Shown: piece by piece, positions 51,652 to 61,142 of the stretch
Numbering within the stretch: the stretch's first letter is position 1
How the letters are laid out: each line of letters begins with the position of its first letter
Assembly: GCF_011764545.1 (NCBI RefSeq)
Contig: NZ_AP022870.1
Location: 3,332,001-3,396,000, forward strand
Direction: 5' to 3'
Source: Phytohabitans flavus
GTDB taxonomy: Bacteria > Actinomycetota > Actinomycetes > Mycobacteriales > Micromonosporaceae
Length of the DNA stretch: 64,000 bases
Position numbers and translations under genes: made by a program
The notes under the pieces: model-generated
Told to the model about the DNA's origin: nothing
Seen by the model: only the letters and a program-made list of their open reading frames with translations
Databases searched by the model: none

Positions 51652-52580
51652 CGGCCCATCGGGTGCTCGCGGGCGACCACCTGCATCTCGGCCAGCAGCC
51701 GGCTCAGCGCCTCGGTGTGGGCGCCGTCGCGGCCCTTGCGGCCGGCGAGGCCCGCGAGCGGGTTGACCCTCGGCCGCTCGATGCCGCTGACGGCGAAGAC
51801 CTGCGAGAGTACGGCGTCCACCTCGGCGGCGGTCGTCGCCGGGTCGACCCCGACCCCGGCCGTCGCGACGCGGGACTCGACCTCGTGGGTCTCGAAGAGC
51901 TCCGACTCCAGCCGCAGCACCCCGACCAGCGCGGCTTCGAGCCGGGTACGCGACTCCTCGGTGCCGCGCGCGAGGGTGAGGAACCAGCGGCCCGCGAAGT
52001 CGCGGTGGTAGGTCATCTCCTTCACGCCCTTGGCGGCCACCGCGGCCAGCACCGCGTCGCGGCTGCCCGCGAGCCGCTCGAACAGCGCGAGCCGCGCGGC
52101 CGAGAAGACGAGCAGCCGGGCGATCAGCTCGGCGAAGTCGCCGTTGGGCAGCTCGGCGAGGCGAACGTTGCGGAACTGCGGATCGCGACGGAAGAACGCC
52201 AGCGCGTCCTCAGGTGGGACCGGCGAGCCATCGGGCAGCGCCGGCACGATCGAGGGGTCGGCCGCCGCGGCGCGGGCGAGCAGTAGCCGCGCCTGTCCGA
52301 GCAGGTCGAGCGCGACGTTGGCGATCGCCAGGTCCTCTTCGAGGTCGGGCGCGTTGCTGCACCACTCGGAGAGGCGATGGGAGTAGACGAGCGCGTCGTC
52401 GGCGAGCATCAGGCAGTAGAGCGCGAGGTCACCGGCGTCGACGCCGTCCGGCACCGTGGTGTCGACACCGGCCAGCGGGTCTTCGAAGTCGCTGCCGAAG
52501 GCCCAGTTGGCGTCGTTGACGAGCAGGCCGGCGAAGGCGCTGTCGTGCTCGCCGGCCGCGTGGGTATGGATCTGCGCCAT
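51645..52580 (-). CDS. paaC: Phenylacetyl-CoA epoxidase structural subunit PaaC
   Basis: A 311-residue helical, ferritin-like subunit that forms the heterodimer core with PaaA but lacks a working di-iron site. Recognisable stretches are LALYCLMLADDALVYSHRLS, LEEDLAIANVALDLLGQARL and KGVKEMTYHRDFAGRWFLTL. ATG 52578-52580, 8 bp after paaB's stop region. The C-terminal 7 bp overlap paaD. Confidence 0.93.
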   Translation of the reverse strand: MAQIHTHAAGEHDSAFAGLLVNDANWAFGSDFEDPLAGVDTTVPDGVDAGDLALYCLMLADDALVYSHRLSEWCSNAPDLEEDLAIANVALDLLGQARLLLARAAAADPSIVPALPDGSPVPPEDALAFFRRDPQFRNVRLAELPNGDFAELIARLLVFSAARLALFERLAGSRDAVLAAVAAKGVKEMTYHRDFAGRWFLTLARGTEESRTRLEAALVGVLRLESELFETHEVESRVATAGVGVDPATTAAEVDAVLSQVFAVSGIERPRVNPLAGLAGRKGRDGAHTEALSRLLAEMQVVAREHPMGRW

Positions 52581-52588
52581 CGCTGACC

Positions 52589-52885
52589 TCACATGTGGGG
52601 AACGTTGTCGGCGATCTCGTAGAAGGTCGGGTGGCGGTACACCTTGTCGCCACTCGGCGCGAAAAGCGGGTCCTTCTCCGACGGGCTGCTCGCGAGGACG
52701 TTGGTGGACCTGACCACCCAGATGCTCACGCCCTCGTTGCGGCGCGTGTAGACATCGCGCGCGTGGAGCAGGGCCATCTGATCGTCGGGTGCGTGGAGCG
52801 AGCCGACGTGCACGTGGTTGAGGCCGCGCTTGCCGCGCACGAAGACCTCGTAGAGGGGCCACTCGGCCTTCACACCGCTGCTCAT
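52589..52885 (-). CDS. paaB: Phenylacetyl-CoA epoxidase small subunit PaaB
   Basis: A 98-residue subunit required for epoxidase activity, bridging PaaAC units. Recognised by EWPLYEVFVRGKRGLNHVHV, VGSLHAPDDQMALLHARDVY and TRRNEGVSIWVVRS. ATG 52883-52885 shares a base with the paaA stop (TGATG). Length typical. Confidence 0.94.
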   Translation of the reverse strand: MSSGVKAEWPLYEVFVRGKRGLNHVHVGSLHAPDDQMALLHARDVYTRRNEGVSIWVVRSTNVLASSPSEKDPLFAPSGDKVYRHPTFYEIADNVPHM

Positions 52886-53835
52886 CACCGCACCTCGCTC
52901 GTCTGCTGGCTGGCCGCGAAGGCCGTGGCGGCCTCGCGTACCCAGGCGCCCTCGTCCCAGGCGCGGCGGCGGTGCGCGACGCGCTGCGCGTTGCACGGGC
53001 CGTCGCCCTTGACCACCGCCCAGAACTCGTCCCAGTCGGGCGTGCCGAAGTCGTAGGCGCCGCGCTCCTCATTCCACACCAGGTCGGGGTCGGGCAGGGT
53101 CACGCCGAGCGCCTGCGCCTGCGGCACGGTCATGTCGACGAACCGCTGGCGGAGCTCGTCGTTGGTGTGGCGCTTGATGCCCCAGGCCATCGACTGCTCG
53201 GTGTTGGCGGACTGCTCGTCGGAGGGGCCGAACATCATCAGTGCCGGCCACCAGAACCTGTCGACCGACTCCTGTACCAGCGCGCGCTGCTCGTCTGTGC
53301 CACGCATCATCGTGGTCAGCAGCTCGTAGCCCTGGCGCTGGTGGAACGACTCCTCCTTGCAGATGCGGATCATCGCGCGGCCGTACGGACCGTACGACGT
53401 GCGGCACAGCGGCACCTGGTTGCAGATGGCCGCGCCGTCGACCAGCCAGCCGATGGTGCCCACGTCGGCGTACGACAGCGTGGGGTAGTTGAAGATCGAG
53501 GAGTACTTCTGCCTGCCCTCGATGAGCCGCCGGGTGAGGTCGTCGCGCGAGACGCCGAGGGTTTCGCAGGCGGAGTAGAGGTAGAGGCCGTGGCCCGCCT
53601 CGTCCTGCACCTTCGCCAGCAGGATCGCCTTGCGGCGCAGGCTCGGCGCGCGCGTGATCCAGTTGGCTTCGGGCTGCATGCCGATGATCTCGGAGTGCGC
53701 GTGCTGCGCGATCTGCCGGATGAGGGAGTTGCGGTAGGCGTCCGGCATCCAGTCCCGCGGCTCGATCCGGTCGTTGTGGGCGATCGTCCGCTCGAACGAC
53801 GCCTCAAGCTCACGCTCGTCGACCACCTGCGTCAT
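52885..53835 (-). CDS. paaA: Phenylacetyl-CoA epoxidase catalytic subunit PaaA
   Basis: A 316-residue di-iron oxygenase subunit that epoxidises the aromatic ring of phenylacetyl-CoA. Iron ligands are in [20 protein letters not shown] (ExxH) and [18 protein letters not shown] (second ExxH). Also visible are [20 protein letters not shown] and [22 protein letters not shown] 53833-53835. First gene of the leftward operon, 100 bp from the divergent paaZ start, with the PaaR-type operator between them. Confidence 0.95.
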   Translation of the reverse strand: MTQVVDERELEASFERTIAHNDRIEPRDWMPDAYRNSLIRQIAQHAHSEIIGMQPEANWITRAPSLRRKAILLAKVQDEAGHGLYLYSACETLGVSRDDLTRRLIEGRQKYSSIFNYPTLSYADVGTIGWLVDGAAICNQVPLCRTSYGPYGRAMIRICKEESFHQRQGYELLTTMMRGTDEQRALVQESVDRFWWPALMMFGPSDEQSANTEQSMAWGIKRHTNDELRQRFVDMTVPQAQALGVTLPDPDLVWNEERGAYDFGTPDWDEFWAVVKGDGPCNAQRVAHRRRAWDEGAWVREAATAFAASQQTSEVR

Positions 53836-53864
53836 CAGCGTCCTCCGGCACGCCTGGGGTATTT

Positions 53865-53882
53865 ACTGACCGAACGGTCTGT
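53865..53882. promoter_or_regulatory. PaaR-type operator in the paaA/paaZ divergent promoter
   Basis: ACTGACCGAACGGTCTGT, an 8-bp-arm near-perfect palindrome extended to TTACTG...CTGTAA. It matches the site at 47418 in both half-sites. Position 30 bp from paaA and 54 bp from paaZ suits repression of both directions by the TetR-type regulator encoded at 47453. Confidence 0.75.
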
Positions 53883-53935
53883 AATAGCGTGGCACACGAC
53901 GCGAAGGCGCGCAACGGCAGAGGGGTTGAACCGAC

Positions 53936-55969
53936 GTGAGTCCACTACTTCAGAGCCACGCATGCGGCAGCTGGTTCACCCCGAGCGACGGCGAGCCGCT
54001 GCTCGACGCCACCACCGGCGAAGAGGTCGCGCGGATCTCGAGCCGCGGCCTCGACTTCGCCGCGATGACCGACCACGCGCGGCGGGTCGGCGGCCCGGCC
54101 ATCCGCGCGCTGACCTTCCACGAGCGCGCCCTCAAGCTCAAGGAGCTCGCCAAGCACCTGTCCGCGGACAAGGACGACCTCTACGCGCTGTCGCTGCGCA
54201 CGGGCGCCACACCCCGCGACGGCATGGTCGACATCGACGGCGGCTTCGGCACCCTCTTCTCCTACGCGAGCAAGGGCACCCGCGAGCTGCCCAACGACAC
54301 GATCGTGCTCGACGGTGGCCACGAGGCGCTGGGCAAGGGCGGCACGTTCGTCGGGCAGCACGTCTACACCTCGCGCCTCGGCGTCGCGGTCCAGATCAAC
54401 GCCTTCAACTTCCCGGTCTGGGGCATGCTCGAAAAGCTCGCACCGGCATTCCTCGCCGGCCTGCCGTCCATCGTCAAGCCGGCCAGCCAGACCGCCTACC
54501 TCACCCAGGCCGTCGTGCGGCGGATCGTCGACTCCGGCATCCTGCCCGAAGGGTCGCTCCAGCTGATCTGCGGCAGCGCCGGCGACCTGCTCGCCCACCT
54601 CGGCGAGCAGGACTCGGTCGCCTTCACCGGCTCGGCGCACACGGCGGCGATCCTGCGCCAGCACCCGTCGGTGATGTACGGCGGTGTCCGGCTCGGCGTC
54701 GAGGCCGACTCGCTCAACTGCTCGATCCTCGGCCCGGACGTCACCGTCGACGACCCGGAGTTCGACCTCTTCGTCAAGGGCGTCGTCACCGAGATGACCG
54801 TGAAGGCGGGTCAGAAGTGCACCGCCATCCGCCGAGCCATCGTCCCGAGCGGTATCGCGGACGCGGTGATCGAGGCGCTCAGCACGCGGCTCGCGAAGAC
54901 CACCGTCGGCAACCCGGCCAGCGACGGCGTACGCATGGGTGCGCTCGCGTCGCTGGCCCAGCGCGAGGAGGTCCGCAAGGCCGTCGAGTCGCTGCGTGCC
55001 TCGGCCGACGTCGTGTACGGCGACCCTGACCGCGTGACGGTGGTCGGGGCCGACGCCGAGCGCGGCGCCTTCATGTCACCGGTCCTGCTGCGCGCTCACG
55101 AGGGTGCGACGGAGGTCCACGACGTCGAGCCGTTCGGCCCGGTCAGCACGGTCATCACGTACGACTCGGTCGACGAGGCCATCGAGCTGGCCGCCCACGG
55201 CAGGGGCAGCCTGGTCGGCTCGCTGGTCACGCACGACCCGTCGGTCGCCCGGTCGGTCGTCCTCGGCCTGGCACCGTGGCACGGCCGCATCCTGATCCTC
55301 GACCGCGACGACGCGGGCGAGTCGACCGGCCACGGCAGCCCGCTGCCAATGCTCGTGCACGGCGGTCCCGGCCGCGCGGGCGGCGGCGAGGAGCTGGGCG
55401 GCATCCGCGGCGTACTCCACCACATGCAGCGCACGGCATTGCAGGGCTCACCCGACATGATCACCGCGGTCAGCGGCCGCTGGACCACCGGCGCGACCCG
55501 CAACGACGACGAGGTGCACCCCTTCCGCAAGAGCCTGGCCGAGCTACGCGTCGGCGACACCATCCGCAGCGCGACCCGCGAGGTCTCGCTGGCCGACATC
55601 GACCACTTCGCCGAGTTCACCGGCGACACGTTCTACGCGCACACCGACCCCGAGGCGGCGGCCGCCAACCCGCTCTTCGGCGGCATCGTCGCCCACGGGT
55701 ACCTCGTCGTCTCCCTCGCGGCGGGCCTCTTCGTGGAGCCCAACCCAGGCCCGGTGCTGGCCAACTTCGGCGTCGACAACCTGCGGTTCCGCACACCCGT
55801 CAAGGCCGGCGACACCATCGCCGTGACGCTGACGGTCAAGCAGGTCACCCCCCGCACGACCGCCGACTACGGCGAGGTGCGCTGGGACGCCGTGGTCACC
55901 AACCAGCACGAGGCGCCGGTCGCGACCTACGACGTACTCACCCTGGTCGCGAAGACCTGGCCAACCTGA
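53936..55969 (+). CDS. paaZ: Bifunctional oxepin-CoA hydrolase / 3-oxo-5,6-dehydrosuberyl-CoA semialdehyde dehydrogenase PaaZ
   Basis: A 677-residue two-domain enzyme that opens oxepin-CoA and oxidises the resulting aldehyde. The N-terminal aldehyde dehydrogenase has QINAFNFPVWGMLEKLAPAF, SVAFTGSAHTAAIL, the glutamate LGVEADSLNCSILG and the cysteine VKAGQKCTAIRRAI. The C-terminal MaoC-type hydratase has IDHFAEFTGDTFYAHTD and GGIVAHGYLVVSLAAGLF with the Asp/His pair. GTG 53936. Full family length. Transcribed away from paaABCDE under the shared operator. Confidence 0.95.
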   Translation: MSPLLQSHACGSWFTPSDGEPLLDATTGEEVARISSRGLDFAAMTDHARRVGGPAIRALTFHERALKLKELAKHLSADKDDLYALSLRTGATPRDGMVDIDGGFGTLFSYASKGTRELPNDTIVLDGGHEALGKGGTFVGQHVYTSRLGVAVQINAFNFPVWGMLEKLAPAFLAGLPSIVKPASQTAYLTQAVVRRIVDSGILPEGSLQLICGSAGDLLAHLGEQDSVAFTGSAHTAAILRQHPSVMYGGVRLGVEADSLNCSILGPDVTVDDPEFDLFVKGVVTEMTVKAGQKCTAIRRAIVPSGIADAVIEALSTRLAKTTVGNPASDGVRMGALASLAQREEVRKAVESLRASADVVYGDPDRVTVVGADAERGAFMSPVLLRAHEGATEVHDVEPFGPVSTVITYDSVDEAIELAAHGRGSLVGSLVTHDPSVARSVVLGLAPWHGRILILDRDDAGESTGHGSPLPMLVHGGPGRAGGGEELGGIRGVLHHMQRTALQGSPDMITAVSGRWTTGATRNDDEVHPFRKSLAELRVGDTIRSATREVSLADIDHFAEFTGDTFYAHTDPEAAAANPLFGGIVAHGYLVVSLAAGLFVEPNPGPVLANFGVDNLRFRTPVKAGDTIAVTLTVKQVTPRTTADYGEVRWDAVVTNQHEAPVATYDVLTLVAKTWPT

Positions 55970-56033
55970 GCCGGCCCGGAGACCTCTGCCGGTGGGTCCG
56001 GGCCTATGTCCTGAAAACCCAAATCTAAGGACA

Positions 56034-56094
56034 TTGAGCTACCGCGACGTCCGTTGTGGTCCGGACCGCTGCTCCCGCGGCCTCACCCTCCGCG
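56034..56094 (+). repeat. 61-bp dispersed structured repeat, copy C4
   Basis: TTGAGCTACCGCGACG to CCTCACCCTCCGCG with GGTCCGGACC in the middle; tail type A (CACAACCCAACCCC) runs into GCCGGC-TTC-GCCGGC (56113-56127), a stem-loop. Preceded by AACCCAAATCTAAGGACA, similar to the lead-in of C1. Lies 65 bp after the paaZ stop and may also terminate it. Confidence 0.85.
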
Positions 56095-56154
56095 GTCCAC
56101 AACCCAACCCCGGCCGGCTTCGCCGGCGGTGGTTGTCAGTAGAGACTGTTGGGC

Positions 56155-56766
56155 ATGGAGTTCTTGTGCTACCACCGTGACCGGCCCGGCTCGGTGGCGC
56201 TGCGTGGCGAGTTGCTGGAGCAGCACTGGTCCTACATGGACCGATACGCCACGACGATGATTGCCCGTGGCCCGACCTTCGCCGAGGACGGCGACACGCC
56301 CACCGGCAGCGTGCACATCGTCGACCTGCCCGATCCCGCCGCCGCCCGCGCGTTCGCCTTCGACGAGCCCAACTACCAGGCCGGCGTGTACCGCGACGTG
56401 CTGCTGCGCCGGTGGCGCAACACGCTGGGACGCACCATGTGGGAATTCTCCGGCGGCCGGGTCGGCGGCAACCGGTATCTGGTGCTCGGCCTCGGCACAG
56501 GCCAGGCCGCCGATCTCGCCGTGCCGCCCGACCCGGACGGGCTGATCGCGTACGGGCCGCTGCTGTCCGACGACGGCGCCACCTGGCTGGGGACCGCGGC
56601 GCTGGTCCGGGCTGCGGACCCGGACACCGCACGCGCCATCCTGACCCCGGAACGGTACGCCGGCATCGAGGTGCACGACTGGCAGTTCGGCGGACGGCCG
56701 TCCTGGCCCGAGGACGCTCCACAATCGACACCCATCCGCGCCCCTTCGGCAATCTCGCAGCGATGA
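56155..56766 (+). CDS. YCII-related domain protein with duplicated module
   Basis: A 203-residue protein built from two YciI-like halves: MEFLCYHRDRPGSVALRGEL to FDEPNYQAGVYRDVLLRRWR, then YLVLGLGTGQAADLAVPPDP to ERYAGIEVHDWQFGGRPSWP. YciI-type domains are small dimeric alpha/beta barrels acting on small ligands or peroxides; the duplicated form would make the dimer in one chain. ATG 56155 lies just after a stem-loop of repeat C4. No operon partner; the next gene is convergent. Function unknown. Confidence 0.72.
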   Translation: MEFLCYHRDRPGSVALRGELLEQHWSYMDRYATTMIARGPTFAEDGDTPTGSVHIVDLPDPAAARAFAFDEPNYQAGVYRDVLLRRWRNTLGRTMWEFSGGRVGGNRYLVLGLGTGQAADLAVPPDPDGLIAYGPLLSDDGATWLGTAALVRAADPDTARAILTPERYAGIEVHDWQFGGRPSWPEDAPQSTPIRAPSAISQR

Positions 56767-56821
56767 CCTACGGATGATCGCATCAGCCCTGAACCCTCGC
56801 CAGCGCGGAGCGCGGCTCGGC

Positions 56822-57795
56822 TTACCTGCTGGCCGCCGGATCCGTTGTGGACAGTGCGGCTGGGAAGGAGGTGTTGGTGAGGTTTTCGGATATCTGCCAT
56901 ATGCGTTTGGCGTCGTCCTCGCTGCGAAGCCGGGAGTAGACGGCCTGTTCGGCGGGTGCCCCGGAGAGGTGCTGGAAACCGCTCGGACCGTACAGGCGGC
57001 CACCGCACGCGTCCGGGGAGGTGGCGGCATACAGGGCCGGCAGCGGCGCCGTCTCCAGGCTGCCGACGAGGATGCCGCGGCGGGAGAGGGCGCGGATGAG
57101 GCGCCCGCCGGCGGTGTCTTGTGTCCGGCCGACCTCCGGGCGTGCGGCCAAGAGATTGGTGGGGGCGATGCCAGGGTGGGAAATGTTGCTGGTGATCCCC
57201 CAGCCCGCGGCCCGGCTGCGCCGATCCAGCTCCAGCCCGAACATGCCGAACGCGATCTTGGACTGGCTGTACGCGCGTCGGCCGTTGTATGACCGGTCCC
57301 AGTTCAGGTCGTCCCAGTTGATGGAGTTCTCGTTCGCGGCCACGCTGATCTGCGAGGTCACCCGTGCGCGTCCCGCGCGCAGCAGGGGCAGCAGCTGGCA
57401 GACCAGAGCGAAGTGGCCCAGGTGGTTGGTGCCGAACTGAAGCTCGAACCCGTCAGCGGTGGTCTGCCGGTCCGGCGGAGTCATCACGCCGGCGTTGTTG
57501 ATCAGGATGTGGATCGGACGGTTCTCCCCCGCAGCGCGGCACTCAGCGCGGCGACCGAGCCCAGCGACGACAGGTCGAGCTCCCGCAGGGACACGACGGC
57601 CTCGGGGTGCTGCTGCTTGATCTTCGCGACCGCCGCCTCGCCCTTCCGAGGATTGCGCACGGGCATGATGACCTCGGCACCCGCGGCGGCGAGGCGTGCC
57701 GCCAAGCCCAGACCGACACCGTCACTCGCACCGGTGACGACAGCGACCTTCCCGGTGAGGTCAGGAACGGTGATGTCCGGTTGCTTGCGTGCCAT
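56822..57795 (-). CDS. SDR-family oxidoreductase, frameshifted at 57526-57530
   Basis: About 324 residues when repaired; a retinol-dehydrogenase-like extended SDR. The N-terminal part has [20 protein letters not shown] near residue 16 and [20 protein letters not shown]. The frame breaks after LRG, and one extra base in the CCCCC run 57526-57530 restores [20 protein letters not shown]. Downstream: [15 protein letters not shown] and the catalytic pair in [22 protein letters not shown] 57793-57795. Divergent from an XRE regulator, a common actinobacterial pairing. Substrate unknown. Confidence 0.85.
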
Positions 57796-58036
57796 GAGTT
57801 ACTCCTAGTTACCCTTGAACGGTTCTGGCGGGCTGATGCAGTGGCCCCGGTCACGCAAACGCGATCCCCGAGAGCGGACGTGATCCCAGGCTCCGCCTGA
57901 TCCGCGGGCACATCCACGGCCTCTCGATCCCAGGCTTAGCCCAGGCCCAGCCGCAGAGGGGGATCGACAATCCGTGGCTGTACTCAGGCATGGGCGGTAG
58001 AACGGGACCAGGCCGCGACGTTGGAGGAAGGCAGTC

Positions 58037-58897
58037 ATGATCGATCGAGGCGGGCTCGCCGAGTTCCTGCGTCACCGTCGAGAGTCACTGCAACCCGAAG
58101 ACGTCGGTCTCCCCCGAGGACAACGCCGCAGAACCACCGGACTGCGCCGCGAAGAGGTCGCCACCCTCTGTCACATCTCCGCCGACTACTACAGCCGGCT
58201 GGAACGCCAGCGCGGACCGCACCCGTCCGAGCAGATGATCGCCTCCATCGCCCAGGGCCTGCACCTGTCGCTGGACGAACGCGACCACCTGTTTCGCCTC
58301 GCCGGACACAACCCGCCCACCAGGGGCTCGACCAGCGAACACATCAGCCCCGGCCTGCTGCGTATCTTCGACCGGCTCACCGACAGCCCCGCCGAGATCG
58401 TGACCGAGCTCGGCGAGACATTGCGGCAGACCCCGCTCGGCGTCGCGCTCACCGGCGATCTCACCCGGTACACCGGCCCAGCCCGCAGCATCGCCTACCG
58501 ATGGTTCACCGACCCGGCCAGCCGCACCCTCTACCACCCCGACGACCACGAGCGGATCTCCCGCGTCTTTGCCTCCGGCGCGCGTAAAATCGCCACGCTC
58601 CGCGGCCCGGGCTCACGAGCCGCCGGCATCGCCAATCTGCTACTCGACCAGAGCCCCGAATTCGCTAGTCTTTGGAGTGAGCACGAGGTCGGGGTGGGTT
58701 TCGACCACGCCAAGCGCTTCGTACATCCGGAGCTTGGTGTCCTCGAACTCACCTGCCAGGCATTGCTCGACCCCGACCAGTCACACACCCTCCTCGTGTT
58801 CACCGCTGTCCCCGGCAGCGAGAGCTACGAGAAACTACAGCTTCTGTCCGTGATCGGGACCCAACGCATAACCCAACGGTCCTCCCCGAACGCATGA
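58037..58897 (+). CDS. XRE-family regulator with MmyB-like ligand domain
   Basis: A 286-residue regulator. The N-terminal helix-turn-helix is LAEFLRHRRESLQPEDVGLP, TGLRREEVATLCHISADYYS and RLERQRGPHPSEQMIASIAQ. The C-terminal MmyB-like PAS-type domain includes TPLGVALTGDLTRYTGPARS and VGVGFDHAKRFVHPELGVLE. Such proteins commonly regulate a divergent SDR gene, here at 57795, and may bind fatty-acid-like ligands. ATG 58037. Confidence 0.9.
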   Translation: MIDRGGLAEFLRHRRESLQPEDVGLPRGQRRRTTGLRREEVATLCHISADYYSRLERQRGPHPSEQMIASIAQGLHLSLDERDHLFRLAGHNPPTRGSTSEHISPGLLRIFDRLTDSPAEIVTELGETLRQTPLGVALTGDLTRYTGPARSIAYRWFTDPASRTLYHPDDHERISRVFASGARKIATLRGPGSRAAGIANLLLDQSPEFASLWSEHEVGVGFDHAKRFVHPELGVLELTCQALLDPDQSHTLLVFTAVPGSESYEKLQLLSVIGTQRITQRSSPNA

Positions 58898-58991
58898 CCA
58901 CAGAGCGCAGGCCGAAGGCGACAAGGCCCCAGACCCGTGGCCCGGACAAGCCCCGCGTTCGCGTCGACGTGCCGCCTGCGATGATCGGCAC

Positions 58992-59393
58992 ATGTCTGAA
59001 CGCCCCTCCGATGTGTGGCGTAGAAACCTCGCCAAAGAAGCCGCCGCGCTCGCCGCTGGAAGGTTGGCGTCGCAGGAGGCCGTCCTCACCCGGCTATTCC
59101 CGCAGTCGCTGTTGACCGCCACCGATCAGGCACTCACCGCGTTTGAGCAGCAGGTGCGGACGCTGGATGCTCCGTCTGACGACGAGATCATGGAGACGGT
59201 ACAAAGCGTCGTGCTCGACTTGAACGGCGTCAACGACGATCACGGCGGGGCTGGCTACGAAACCGACGAGCGCGAACTGCTCTGCACGTATATTGATCAA
59301 ACACTGACCGAGGCCGGCATCGATGTGCCGGCCGTGGCAGCCCGCCGTAACCTCGGGCGTTGGGAAATAACCGATCAATGGCGTGAATGGTAG
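58992..59393 (+). CDS. Hypothetical protein, 133 residues
   Basis: Not recognised. ATG 58992 opens MSERPSDVWRRNLAKEAAAL; later SDDEIMETVQSVVLDLNGVN and YETDERELLCTYIDQTLTEA. Acidic, predicted mostly helical, no membrane or signal segment. Spacing of 94 bp from the XRE gene leaves open whether they form an operon. The conserved-looking acidic segment suggests a small cytoplasmic protein. It is the last gene of the C4-C5 bounded block. Confidence 0.6.
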   Translation: MSERPSDVWRRNLAKEAAALAAGRLASQEAVLTRLFPQSLLTATDQALTAFEQQVRTLDAPSDDEIMETVQSVVLDLNGVNDDHGGAGYETDERELLCTYIDQTLTEAGIDVPAVAARRNLGRWEITDQWREW

Positions 59394-59720
59394 CCGTCGC
59401 ACGCTACGTAGCGCTCCCCGAAATCCCCGACCTCCGCTGCCAGGCCCGCGGTCCAAGCCCAACCCCGGGGGTACCGGGACCTGTCGAACGGGGCGCGTCG
59501 ACCCGGGATTCGTTGTCGGACAAGGGCCAGAGGCCAGGGGTGGGCTTGCCCAACCGCGAAGGGTGAGGCCGCGGGAGCGACGGTCCGGACCACAGCGAAC
59601 ATCGCGGTAGCCCGATCTCCTTAATTTTGGATTCTTATCCGCAATCCCAGGCGTACGTTGATGTTAGCGGTAACACCCGGGCTGTCAAGCGTGGCCCTGG
59701 GCACGTAGTCTGGCTGGACT
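59394..59720. other. 327-bp non-coding stretch containing repeat copy C5
   Basis: No gene seen. Contains inverted repeat copy C5 with a type B tail reading on the minus strand (GTTGGGCAAGCCCACCCC), then a notably AT-rich stretch TTAATTTTGGATTCTTATCC (59631-59650 region) that may hold the promoter of the amidohydrolase gene. Confidence 0.5.
59555..59615 (-). repeat. 61-bp dispersed structured repeat, copy C5 (inverted)
   Basis: Reverse complement reads TCGGGCTACCGCGATG to CCTCACCCTTCGCG with GGTCCGGACC; the most diverged copy at its ends. Inverted relative to C4; the two bound a 3.4-kb block of four genes. Confidence 0.85.
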
Positions 59721-60913
59721 ATGAGCAAGACCCTTTCCATCGTCAACGCGGCGGTCTTCGACGGCATCTCGGATGAGCTGACCGACGGCCCGCTGTACAT
59801 TGTGGACGGACGCATCGAGTCCGTCGGCGGCACGCCGCGGCCAGCCGACCGAGTGCTCGACGCGCGCGGGGCACCGTGCTGCCCGGCCTCATCGACGCAC
59901 ATTTCCACGCGTACGGGATCGACCTGGACATGCTCGCGCTGGAGTCGCGGCCGCTGAGCTACGTGGCGCTGGCCGCCGCCCGCCGGCTCTCGGCGGCGCT
60001 CACCCGCGGCTTCACCACCGTGCGCGACCCGGCCGGCGGCGACGCGGGGCTGGCCCGCGCGATCGCCGAGGGCCTGCTGCCGTCGCCCCGCTACCTGTGG
60101 ACCGGCGCGGCACTGAGCCAGACCGGCGGGCACGGTGACCCCCGCGCGGCCGACAGCGACGTCTGCGGGTGCGCGACCCACGCGACCGAGGTCGTCGACG
60201 GCGTCGACCCCCTCCGGCAGGCGGTCCGCGACCGCTTCCGCCGCGGTGCGCACGCCATCAAAATCATGGCCTCCGGCGGCGTGGTATCGCTGACCGACCC
60301 CATCCGCATCCCGCAGTACTCGCCCGAGGAGGTCCGCACGGTCTGCGACGAGGCCACCCGCCGGGGCAGCTACGTCGCCGCACACGCCTACTCCCCCGAG
60401 GCGATCCGGCACGCGATCGACAACGGGGTCCGCAGCGTCGAGCACGGCAACCTGCTCGACGCCGACACCGCGAAGGCGATGGCCGACGCCGGCGCCTACC
60501 TGGTCCCCACCCTCGCCGCCTACGACGCGATGGACCGGCGCGGCGCCGACATCGGCATGCCCGCGGTGTCGCGGCAGAAGAACCGCGAGGTGCTCGACGC
60601 CGGCCGCACCGCCGTCGAGCTGGCCCGCGCCGCCGGCGTGCGGGTCGGGTTCGGCACCGACCTGATGGGCGTGCTCGAGGACGAGCAGCTCAACGGCCTG
60701 CGCTTGCAGGTCGAGGTGGACGGCCCGGTGACCGCGCTGCGGTCCGCGACATCGGTCAACGCCGACCTGCTCGGCCGCCCCGACCTGGGCCGTGTGCGCG
60801 CGGGCTGCGTCGCCGATTTGCTGATCCTCGACGGCGACCCGCTGCGCGAGCCGTCGCTGCTCTGGGCCGGCCCGGAACGCCGCACGGTCGTCCAGGCCGG
60901 CGTCGTCCGCTAA
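59721..60913 (+). CDS. Amidohydrolase (imidazolonepropionase/prolidase-like), frameshifted at 59868-59871
   Basis: About 397 residues when repaired. The N-terminus SKTLSIVNAAVFDGISDELT through RVLDARG runs out of frame. One extra G in 59868-59871 gives GTVLPGLIDAHFHAYGIDLD. Metal and catalytic motifs are DAHFHA (HxH), AIKIMASGGVVSLTDP (lysine), YVAAHAYSPEA, RSVEHGNLLDAD and the aspartate VRVGFGTDLMGVLEDEQ. This is the amidohydrolase-1 pattern of Xaa-Pro dipeptidase-like and imidazolonepropionase-like enzymes. ATG 59721. Isolated between repeat copies C5 and C6. Confidence 0.84.
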
Positions 60914-60966
60914 CCCCGCTCGGCGCCTGGCGTCATGCCGCGAATAATGGTCCAAACCTAAGAAGG

Positions 60967-61027
60967 TTGAGCTACCGCGACGTTCGTCGTGGTCCAGACC
61001 GTCGCTCCCGCGGCCTCACCCTCCGCC
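60967..61027 (+). repeat. 61-bp dispersed structured repeat, copy C6
   Basis: TTGAGCTACCGCGACG to CCTCACCCTCCGCC; tail type B (GTTGGCAAGCTCACCCC). Left boundary of the composite element. Confidence 0.85.
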
Positions 61028-61142
61028 GTTGGCAAGCTCACCCCGGCCCGCGGCCGGCCGACCGCGGCCATCGCTGCCGGGTCCGCGCTCCAGCCGACAA
61101 CGTGCGCACCATGATCGATCTAACAGCGCCGTACCGCGCTGC

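Noticed and set aside
59721..59957. Small independent protein at the start of the amidohydrolase gene
   Set aside because: Its first 50 residues are the normal N-terminal strand of the amidohydrolase; the rest is out-of-frame translation after a one-base loss.
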